Source: an uncultured Clostridia bacterium (GTDB lineage: Bacteria; Bacillota; Clostridia; Peptostreptococcales; Anaerovoracaceae). Taken from it: DNA of 20,988 nt. Location: positions 1-20,988 of the forward strand of contig CAKQIZ010000027.1 in the NCBI GenBank assembly GCA_934247125.1. Reading direction: 5' to 3'. Both the position numbers and the translations under genes were made by a program. The notes beneath the pieces are model-generated. The model was not told where the DNA came from. It saw only the letters and a list, made by a program, of their open reading frames with translations, and made no database searches. Of the stretch, positions 14,761-20,988 are shown piece after piece (within the stretch, counting starts at the first letter, position 1; every line of letters begins with the position of its first letter).

Positions 14761-16197
14761 ATGGATAATACGAAGAACTATACGAGTTCATTATCTGAAA
14801 GATACCCAAGCAATGAAATGAAATATCTTTTTTCACCTGAAATGAAATTCAGGACGTGGAGAAAGCTCTGGATAGCGCTTGCTGAGACGGAGCAGGAACT
14901 CGGGCTTCCGATCACGGATCAGCAGATCGCTGAGCTCAGGGCCGCAGCCGATGATATCAACTATGATGTTGCAAAGGCGCGAGAAAAGGAAGTTCGCCAC
15001 GATGTGATGTCTCACGTTTACGCATACGGTCTGCAGTGCCCTGATGCGAAGGGGATAATACATCTTGGAGCCACATCATGCTATGTCGGCGATAACACGG
15101 ACCTGATCATCATGACGAAAGGTCTTGAACTGATAAGAAAAAAACTGATAAATGTCATCTCGAATCTTGCGGACTTTGCAGAAAGATATAAAGCGCTGCC
15201 GACGCTGGGATTCACGCATTTTCAGCCGGCACAGCCTACGACGGTCGGAAAGAGAGCCACGCTGTGGCTGCAGGATCTCCTGATGGATCTCGAAGACCTC
15301 GACCACGTGCTCGGCACGATGAAGCTCCTCGGATCAAAGGGAACGACCGGTACGCAGGCAAGCTTCCTCGAGCTGTTTGACGGCGACATCGAGAAGGTGA
15401 AAAAGCTCGACTCTCTGATCGCGGAAAAGATGGGCTTTGACAGCTGCTATGCTGTATCGGGCCAGACGTATTCGAGAAAGGTCGACACGAGAGTGCTCAA
15501 CATCCTTTCCGGGATCGCGCAGAGCGCTCACAAATTCAGCAATGATATCAGACTGCTCCAGCATCTGAAGGAAATAGAAGAACCGTTCGAGAAGAACCAG
15601 ATCGGCTCATCGGCAATGGCGTACAAGAGAAACCCTATGCGCTCGGAGCGTATAGCCGCTCTTTCGAACTTCGTCATCGCAGGGGTCCTCAATCCGGCGA
15701 TCACAGCGTCGACTCAGTGGTTCGAAAGAACGCTCGACGACTCTGCAAACAAGAGACTCAGTGTTTCAGAGAGCTTCCTGGCTACGGACGGTATCCTGGA
15801 GCTTTACATCAATATAACTTCCGGTCTCGTCGTTTACCCTAAGGTGATAAACGCGAGACTGATGAGCGAGCTTCCATTCATGGCTACGGAAAACATCATG
15901 ATGGATGCCGTGAAGGCCGGCGGGGACAGACAGGTGCTCCACGAAAAGATCAGACAGCATTCAATGGCTGCCGGCAAGAGAGTCAAGGAAGAAGGCGCTG
16001 ACAACGATCTGCTCGACAGGATCGCTGCCGACCCGGATTTCAACATGACGAAGGAGCAGCTGCTCGCGCTGATGAAGCCTGAAAACTTTACAGGATGCGC
16101 AGAAAGCCAGACGGAGGATTTCCTCGAGACTTTCGTAAAGCCTGTCCTTGAAGACAACAAAGAAGCACTCGGCATGCATGCCGACATCAATGTATAA
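14761..16197 (+). CDS. purB: adenylosuccinate lyase
   Basis: This 478-residue cytosolic enzyme of purine synthesis splits SAICAR to AICAR and adenylosuccinate to AMP, releasing fumarate in both cases. It belongs to the fumarase/aspartase superfamily. The first conserved region is LGATSCYVGDNTD (102-114), the second THFQPAQPTT (152-161) with catalytic His153. The signature loop GSSAMAYKRNPMRSE (282-296) carries the catalytic serine. Length is normal for the longer clostridial and eukaryote-like form. ATG is preceded by AAAAGGAGTGAG. It leads an operon with purA 29 nt downstream, so both steps from IMP to AMP are made together. Confidence 0.96.
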   Translation: MDNTKNYTSSLSERYPSNEMKYLFSPEMKFRTWRKLWIALAETEQELGLPITDQQIAELRAAADDINYDVAKAREKEVRHDVMSHVYAYGLQCPDAKGIIHLGATSCYVGDNTDLIIMTKGLELIRKKLINVISNLADFAERYKALPTLGFTHFQPAQPTTVGKRATLWLQDLLMDLEDLDHVLGTMKLLGSKGTTGTQASFLELFDGDIEKVKKLDSLIAEKMGFDSCYAVSGQTYSRKVDTRVLNILSGIAQSAHKFSNDIRLLQHLKEIEEPFEKNQIGSSAMAYKRNPMRSERIAALSNFVIAGVLNPAITASTQWFERTLDDSANKRLSVSESFLATDGILELYINITSGLVVYPKVINARLMSELPFMATENIMMDAVKAGGDRQVLHEKIRQHSMAAGKRVKEEGADNDLLDRIAADPDFNMTKEQLLALMKPENFTGCAESQTEDFLETFVKPVLEDNKEALGMHADINV

Positions 16198-16226
16198 ATC
16201 ACATCATTAAGATAAAGGAGATTTAA

Positions 16227-17519
16227 ATGATCAAAGCAATCGTAGGCGCCAACTGGGGCGACGAAGGAAAAGGTAAAATCACCGATATGCTTTCGCAGGA
16301 TGCTGATATCATCATCAGGTTCCAGGGCGGGAGCAACGCGGGGCATACGATAAAGAACAACTACGGCAAATTCGCGCTTCACATGCTACCGTCAGGGGTC
16401 TTTTACGATCACACGACCAGCATCCTCGGAAACGGCGTTGCTCTCAACATCCCTTACATGTTCAATGAGATCCGTTCCATCGTGGAAAAGGGCGTGCCTA
16501 TGCCTAAGATCCTGGTTTCTGACAGAGCGCAGATCCTGATGCCGTACCACATCCTCTTTGATGAATACGAAGAAGAGCGTCTGGCAGGCAAGGCTTTCGG
16601 TTCGACTAAATCAGGCATAGCTCCGTTCTATTCTGATAAATATGCAAAGATCGGTTTCCAGGTGCAGGAGCTGTTCATGGATGAGGATCTTCTGCGTGAA
16701 AAGGTGGAAAGGGTCATCCTGCAGAAAAATGTGCTGCTGGAGCATCTCTACCACAAGCCTGCTCTCGATCCTGATGAGATCATGGTGACTCTGAAAGAGT
16801 ATAAGGAAATGGTAGCGCCTTACGTATGCGATGTTGCGCTTTTCCTCGATGAAGCTATAAAGAGCGGCAAGCAGATCCTGCTCGAGGGTCAGCTCGGAGC
16901 GCTCAAGGATCCTGACCACGGTATCTATCCTATGGTAACGTCTTCATCGACGCTGGCTGCGTACGGTGCGATCGGCGCGGGCGTTCCGCCTTATGAGATC
17001 ACTGATATCATCACTGTCGTAAAGGCGTACTCAAGTGCTGTCGGCGGCGGTGCATTCGTCAGCGAGATCCTCGATGAGGTCGAAGCTGAAGAGCTGAGAA
17101 AGCGCGGCGGCGACGGCGGTGAATACGGTGCTACTACGGGAAGACCTAGAAGAGTGGGCTGGTTCGATGCTGTCGCTACGAAATACGGCTGCATGACTCA
17201 GGGAACTACCGAGGTCGCTTTCACAGTTCTCGATCCACTGGGATATCTCGATGAGATCCCTGTATGCGTAGGGTATGAGATCGACGGCGAAGTAACAGAC
17301 AGATTCCCTTGCACATCAAAGCTCGAGAAGGCAAAGCCGGTGCTGAAGAAACTGCCGGGCTGGAAATGCGATATCACGGGTATACGCGAATATGACCAGC
17401 TGCCTGCGGAGGCTCAGAACTATGTTGACGAGATCGAAAAGCTGATCGGCTTCCCGATCACTTACGTTTCAAACGGGCCGGGCAGAGAGGATATCATAAA
17501 GAGGACACCTAAGCTGTAA
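16227..17519 (+). CDS. purA: adenylosuccinate synthetase
   Basis: This 430-residue cytosolic enzyme joins IMP and aspartate using GTP to make adenylosuccinate, the substrate of the PurB enzyme encoded just upstream. The N-terminal motif WGDEGKGK (10-17) contains catalytic Asp12, and NAGHTI carries catalytic His40. The GTP-binding and Arg-containing region TTGRPRRVGWFD lies near residue 305-316. Length is that of a full bacterial enzyme. AAGGAG lies seven bases before ATG. No terminator follows; the next gene, alr, is 117 nt away across a repeat-bearing spacer. Confidence 0.97.
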   Translation: MIKAIVGANWGDEGKGKITDMLSQDADIIIRFQGGSNAGHTIKNNYGKFALHMLPSGVFYDHTTSILGNGVALNIPYMFNEIRSIVEKGVPMPKILVSDRAQILMPYHILFDEYEEERLAGKAFGSTKSGIAPFYSDKYAKIGFQVQELFMDEDLLREKVERVILQKNVLLEHLYHKPALDPDEIMVTLKEYKEMVAPYVCDVALFLDEAIKSGKQILLEGQLGALKDPDHGIYPMVTSSSTLAAYGAIGAGVPPYEITDIITVVKAYSSAVGGGAFVSEILDEVEAEELRKRGGDGGEYGATTGRPRRVGWFDAVATKYGCMTQGTTEVAFTVLDPLGYLDEIPVCVGYEIDGEVTDRFPCTSKLEKAKPVLKKLPGWKCDITGIREYDQLPAEAQNYVDEIEKLIGFPITYVSNGPGREDIIKRTPKL

Positions 17520-17531
17520 ATGCGGTGTTTA

Positions 17532-17613
17532 TTATGTCGGCTGGCGCCGACAAATCAATGAAGCACCGCAAGGGTGTAACCTTTATGTCGGCTGGTGCCG
17601 ACAAATCAATGAA
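17532..17613 (+). repeat. duplicated 31-bp hairpin unit between purA and alr
   Basis: A 31-bp unit occurs at 17532-17562 and 17583-17613 with one difference. Each copy folds into GTCGGC-TGGY-GCCGAC. The first copy is also enclosed by GCGGTG / CACCGC (17522-17567), and the interval has AAGG-GTGTAA-CCTT. The unit length of 51 bp (31 + 20) is a multiple of three, and an open frame runs from ATG 17534 to TAA 17644, overlapping the alr ATG by 8 nt. It would encode 36 residues containing MSAGADKSMK twice. It lacks a good ribosome binding site, so coding is doubtful. A role in alr translation is possible. Confidence 0.6.
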
Positions 17614-17636
17614 AGGAGTGGAGGTTTTTCCAGAGG

Positions 17637-18776
17637 ATGTATAAAGATGCGATCAGAGCCGCATGGGCAGAAATCAATATTACGAACCTTGACTACAATA
17701 TAAAACAGATAAAAGACAAGGTCGGACCGGGCAAAAAGATAACCGGCATCATAAAAGCGGATGCTTACGGCCACGGTGCGGTCAAAGTTGCTACGGTACT
17801 GAGAGCTAACGGTATCGAATCTTTTGGTGTGGCAACTCTGTCGGAAGCTGTACGCCTGCGAAAGGCCGGCTTTATCCTCGAAGAAATCATCGTTCTGGGA
17901 CTGACTCCGGATCCTTACATAGATACGATCATCGAATACAGGCTCACACCTGTGGTCTGCGACTACGAAAATGCCGAAGCCATATCGAGGGCTGCAGCCA
18001 GGGCAAACATCATAATCAGCGGATATCTGGCAATCGACACCGGAATGGGTCGTATCGGATATGACACTGACAATTCATCATCGATCGATGATATCAGAAT
18101 GATAATGAACCTGCCGAATTTCAGGATCTCCGGACTTTTTTCACACTTTGCGGCGGCAGATTCGCTTGACAAGACGTACACTACAGTACAGGAACAGCGA
18201 TTCATGGTGTTTTACAAAAAGCTGCTGAATGCCGGTATCCCGATACCTTGCAGGACGCTCGCGAACAGTGCTGCGATCATGGAAGTGGCATCTTCGCACT
18301 ATGAAATGGTCCGCCCGGGTATCATAATGTACGGCTGCTATCCATCTGCGGAAGTCGACAGGAGCCAGATCGATCTGCGCCCGGTGATGTCGATAAAAGC
18401 GAACATCGTCCAGCTTAAAAAAGTTCCCGCAGGAAACTCGATCAGCTACGGTCGAAAATTCACGACGCGTCAGGACAGTCTTATCGCAACTATCCCGATC
18501 GGATACTCCGATGGCCTTCCCAGACCTTACTCAACAAAAGGCAAAGTCATCGTGAACGGCGTCTTTGCACCGATCGCAGGAACCATATGCATGGATCAGT
18601 GTATGATCGACGTGACCCACGTGCCTTATCCCAGGCTCAGCGACGAAGTCACGATCATGGGCAAGGACGGCATCTACGAGATCAGCGCAGAAGACATCGC
18701 AAAAGCAACGAATACCATAAACTATGAGATTCTGTGCGCATTCGGCCAGAGACTTCCAAAGGTCTATGTGTATTAG
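17637..18776 (+). CDS. alr: alanine racemase
   Basis: This 379-residue PLP enzyme interconverts L- and D-alanine, supplying D-Ala for peptidoglycan. The N-terminal barrel carries IIKADAYGHGA with the PLP lysine Lys40. The second catalytic residue, Tyr271, is in SISYGRKFT, followed by IPIGYSDGLPR. The C-terminal domain has GTICMDQCMIDV (315-326) and ends CAFGQRLPKVYVY. The start is less certain than elsewhere: GGAGG lies 12 bases before the ATG and AGAGG touches it. The N-terminal sequence IRAAWAEINITNLDYNI fits the family from this start. It probably shares the purB-purA transcript, and a terminator follows. Confidence 0.95.
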   Translation: MYKDAIRAAWAEINITNLDYNIKQIKDKVGPGKKITGIIKADAYGHGAVKVATVLRANGIESFGVATLSEAVRLRKAGFILEEIIVLGLTPDPYIDTIIEYRLTPVVCDYENAEAISRAAARANIIISGYLAIDTGMGRIGYDTDNSSSIDDIRMIMNLPNFRISGLFSHFAAADSLDKTYTTVQEQRFMVFYKKLLNAGIPIPCRTLANSAAIMEVASSHYEMVRPGIIMYGCYPSAEVDRSQIDLRPVMSIKANIVQLKKVPAGNSISYGRKFTTRQDSLIATIPIGYSDGLPRPYSTKGKVIVNGVFAPIAGTICMDQCMIDVTHVPYPRLSDEVTIMGKDGIYEISAEDIAKATNTINYEILCAFGQRLPKVYVY

Positions 18777-18815
18777 GCAAGTTGGCATCGCATAACAGAT
18801 ATCATATAATAAATA

Positions 18816-18871
18816 AAAAAGAGAGGATCGGCAGACCGGACTGCATGGGCTGCAATATTTCCTCTCTTTTT
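18816..18871 (+). terminator. terminator of the purB-purA-alr cluster
   Basis: AAAAAGAGAGGA (18816-18827) pairs perfectly with TCCTCTCTTTTT (18860-18871), with a 32-nt loop. The A-rich left arm and T-rich right arm make it work in both directions. Confidence 0.75.
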
Positions 18872-18986
18872 CCTATTATGCAGGTGTTTGGCGTATGTTG
18901 GCAGATGTTATCATATGTTGGACATGTGTTTCGTGTATCGCCATTAAGCGAATCGTTTCTGTCTAACTATGTCTTTAAATAGCGAT
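18872..18986. other. short non-coding stretch
   Basis: No gene was found. The heptamer ATGTTGG occurs twice within 18897-18923, and the stretch is T/G-rich on the plus strand. It leads directly into the 73-bp repeat array. Confidence 0.3.
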
Positions 18987-19242
18987 TACCAAAACTGTAC
19001 CTTCTGGCTATCTTCTTTAGTAAAATCACTGAAAAATCCTGCCTTTCAAGAGGATCTATTACCAAGAATCAAAATTCAGCCATGCTTATTTGGTAAAATT
19101 CTTCATGAAAATATGCTTTTTTTACATCTAAAATACCAAGAATCAGTAGCCGGTTTCTGATTTTTGGTATCCGGCATCAGAAAAAGAGCCGGAAAACCGC
19201 TGTTTTTACCAACAGCAGCCATCCGGCAAACGATTTTTGGTT
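18987..19242. repeat. array of four 36-bp palindromic elements at 73-74 bp period
   Basis: Elements at 18987-19022, 19060-19095, 19134-19169 and 19207-19242 are each exactly 36 bp. They begin TACCAA and end TTGGTA (TTAGTA in the first, TTGGTT in the last). Starts are 73, 74 and 73 bp apart, and the intervals are 37, 38 and 37 bp. By eye, neighbouring elements share about 22-23 of 36 positions, and the intervals also share a GAAAA...TGC core. The third element forms a 14-bp hairpin (19133-19146 with 19157-19170, one G-T). Alternative pairings are TTTCTGAT / ATCAGAAA (19154-19183) and GCCGG / CCGGC (19188-19227) enclosing CTGTT / AACAG. It is not annotated as CRISPR because the repeats are too diverged. 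Confidence 0.65.
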
Positions 19243-19318
19243 TTCAGCACGCACGTCTTAACTTCCAGCTCTATTCCAAGACTCTTCTGCCCAAAATACT
19301 CCATGCGATCGGCGCATC

Positions 19319-19933
19319 TTACAGCCTGTTTATTTCAGGCAGGCTGACGATCCTGCTGCAGACCCTTTCCGCGAGCGCCATATTATGCGTCACTACTGCC
19401 ATCCCCAGATCACGTTCACGCGCCCTTTCCAGCAGCAGCTCCCATATCTGTGCCTGCGTTATCACATCCAGCATCGTCGTGATCTCATCACAGACAAGAA
19501 ACTGCGTCTGCGGACCGAGCACCCTGGCGATACAGAAACGCTGCAGCTCGCCGCCCGAAAGCTCCGACGGCCATCGTTTCAGCCATTCACTTTCGATACC
19601 CATTGCTCTGAGCAGCTGCTCATCGGGCTCCCAGCATTCTTTCAGCGTCCGTTCCATCTTCCAGCGCGGATTCACCGCCTGCTCCGGGTGCTGATATATC
19701 ATCTGTACCGGAGAATACCCACGCTCAGGCAGCGGCTTTCCATCCAGCAGCACCTGCCCTTCCGTAGGCTTGATATAGCCCGCCAGGATCTTGGAGAGCG
19801 TACTCTTTCCGTATCCTGACGGCCCGGTGAGAGCCACCCGCTCACCGGTCTCGATCGTAAGATCCACATTTTTCAGGATCCACGGGCTCTTATTATTATA
19901 TCTGAAGCTTATATTCTCTGCTCTAAGTTGCAT
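19319..19933 (-). CDS. ABC transporter ATP-binding protein, DppF/OppF/NikE type
   Basis: This 204-residue cytosolic ATPase is the second of two that power a peptide- or nickel-type importer. Walker A is GPSGYGKST (about 38-46), the Q-loop is in MIYQHPEQAVNP, the signature is LSGGELQRF, Walker B is FLVCDEITTMLD, and the switch His is in VVTHN. It ends soon after the core domain, without the C-terminal extension usual in OppF (about 300 residues), so it is of the shorter NikE-like size or shorter. Its ATG overlaps the upstream ATPase gene by 11 nt, implying coupled translation. No clear terminator follows; a small ATGCG/CGCAT hairpin lies at 19303-19317. Confidence 0.9.
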   Translation of the reverse strand: MQLRAENISFRYNNKSPWILKNVDLTIETGERVALTGPSGYGKSTLSKILAGYIKPTEGQVLLDGKPLPERGYSPVQMIYQHPEQAVNPRWKMERTLKECWEPDEQLLRAMGIESEWLKRWPSELSGGELQRFCIARVLGPQTQFLVCDEITTMLDVITQAQIWELLLERARERDLGMAVVTHNMALAERVCSRIVSLPEINRL

Positions 19934-20987
19934 GGATACACCTCACTTCCCCGCCTCTCAAACGACGCATTTCTATCTCTCCGCAGCACTCCGCGGTCCT
20001 GCGTGTACATCTCGGTGCAAACAGGCAGCCTTCCGGAAGCTCACCGGCATACGGCTGAGTCCCGGATATCGGCTTGAAGCCATTCTGCGGCAGCGCCTCT
20101 ATGAATGCCCTGCTGTACGGGTGCCTGAGCGCACTGCCGTCACCCCTGAAATCCGACGCCGGACAGATTTCCACGGTAGTCCCCGCGTAAAACACAGCGA
20201 TCCTGTCTGCGACGTTCAGCGCCAGGTCGATATCGTGCGTTATCAGCAGCACTCCACAGCCCTGATCCGCCAGTTCGCGAAAATTCCTGAGAGTCTCCAT
20301 CGCCATTTCCAGGTCAAGACCCGGAGTCGGTTCGTCCGCTATTATCAGCTTCGCATTTTCCATCACCGCGGTCGATATCAGCACACGCCTCGCCATTCCG
20401 CCCGAAAGCTGGAACGGATACATATCCTCTGCTTCCTCCGCCAGACCGTATCTGCTGAATGCACGCTTGACCTTTTCCATAGTACCGCGCACACCTTTGA
20501 CCTGCCTGCCTACTTTCATCAGCGGATCGAGAAAATCCACAGACTGCGGGATGAACACGATCTCACTGCCGCGCAGCTCCGCTTTCCTCTCAGGAGACAG
20601 CGGCTCTCCATCAAACTCCATCGTACCGCTCATACTGCTGTTTTCCGGCAGTATCCCCAGCACCGAATGCGCCAGCAGGCTTTTGCCTGAGCCGCTTGAG
20701 CCGACCACTGCCATTATCTCGCCGGGATATACCTCGACATCAAGCGAATGTATCACCTCAAGATCCGTCTTGTTCCAGCCGCGATCATAACGACTGAATG
20801 AAATGGTCAGATCCTTTATATCGAGGAGAGGCTGCTGATCCGCACAGCCGTCGCACTCAAATGTTTCACGCTCTGACCTCCCGTTTTTTATATCGAATTC
20901 TGTTTTTTTGATTTCTTCTTTTTCTGTGATCATTTTTCCTGCCTTTTCATTTTCTCCGGGCTTGCACATCTGTATATCCATATGCAA
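19923..20987 (-). CDS. ABC transporter ATP-binding protein, DppD/OppD/NikD type
   Basis: This ATPase of up to 354 residues has Walker A GSSGSGKS, Q-loop FIPQSVDFLDP, signature LSGGMARRV, Walker B LIIADEPTPGLD and switch His in LITHD. The C-terminal oligopeptide-type extension HPYSRAFIEALP continues into a Cys cluster (GCLFAPRC, then CC and C), as in DppD/OppD. Substrate could be peptides or nickel. The start is uncertain: TTG at 20987, ATG at 20981 or ATG at 20933 (with AGGCAGG upstream) all fit. About 50 residues precede the ATPase core, which is longer than usual and includes ECDGC. The gene may therefore continue past the window edge. Permease and binding-protein genes should lie upstream, outside the window. 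Confidence 0.88.
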   Translation of the reverse strand: MHMDIQMCKPGENEKAGKMITEKEEIKKTEFDIKNGRSERETFECDGCADQQPLLDIKDLTISFSRYDRGWNKTDLEVIHSLDVEVYPGEIMAVVGSSGSGKSLLAHSVLGILPENSSMSGTMEFDGEPLSPERKAELRGSEIVFIPQSVDFLDPLMKVGRQVKGVRGTMEKVKRAFSRYGLAEEAEDMYPFQLSGGMARRVLISTAVMENAKLIIADEPTPGLDLEMAMETLRNFRELADQGCGVLLITHDIDLALNVADRIAVFYAGTTVEICPASDFRGDGSALRHPYSRAFIEALPQNGFKPISGTQPYAGELPEGCLFAPRCTRRTAECCGEIEMRRLRGGEVRCIHAT

Positions 20988-20988
20988 A

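Noticed and set aside
18969..19160. 63-residue plus-strand open frame in the repeat array
   Set aside because: No ribosome binding site, and it crosses repeat units without keeping a repeated peptide.
18987..19242. CRISPR array (36-bp repeats, 37-38 bp spacers)
   Set aside because: Repeats share only about 60% of positions, the intervals are themselves related to one another, and no cas genes are visible.
19791..20690. 299-residue plus-strand open frame
   Set aside because: Antisense to two overlapping ABC ATPases with intact Walker and signature motifs.

Overview
The window looks like a chromosomal segment of a low-to-mid GC Gram-positive anaerobe, most likely a member of the Clostridia. 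The reasons are strong AAGGAGG-type ribosome binding sites, a very large cell-wall adhesin of the VWA plus Spy0128/FctA-repeat type, an OmpR-type two-component system, an NrdD-like glycyl-radical domain protein, and a clostridial-looking purB-purA-alr cluster. The genus cannot be fixed from the sequence alone.

Layout. Positions 1-793 hold no convincing gene but carry a set of 36-37 bp imperfect palindromes bounded by TGTGYA/TRCACA and diverged duplications, ending in a terminator. From 794 to 12268 everything reads on the minus strand. In transcription order this is a 2405-residue repeat adhesin (5051-12268), an OmpR-family response regulator and overlapping histidine kinase (2663-4715), and an APC-family amino acid permease (794-2497). 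A plausible reading is that the two-component system controls the permease, the adhesin, or both: a 10-bp direct repeat sits where an activator would bind in front of the permease, and an inverted repeat lies in the adhesin 5' leader. A tRNA-Arg(CCU) follows on the minus strand at 12790-12864 with its own promoter and terminator.

From 13164 the plus strand carries a 98-residue protein resembling the glycyl-radical end of anaerobic ribonucleotide reductase, then an EamA/DMT permease with a terminator. After that come purB and purA, which convert IMP to AMP (purB also acts in IMP synthesis), with a structured 5' leader, and alr (alanine racemase, D-Ala for peptidoglycan). A duplicated 31-bp hairpin unit lies between purA and alr. 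A terminator closes this cluster.

The 540-bp gap at 18777-19318 contains the most unusual signal in the window: four exactly 36-bp elements (TACCAA-N24-TTGGTA) at 73/74/73-bp spacing, with near-perfect or alternative hairpins. The window ends with two overlapping minus-strand ATPase genes of a Dpp/Opp/Nik-type ABC transporter, whose permease and binding-protein genes must lie beyond the right edge.
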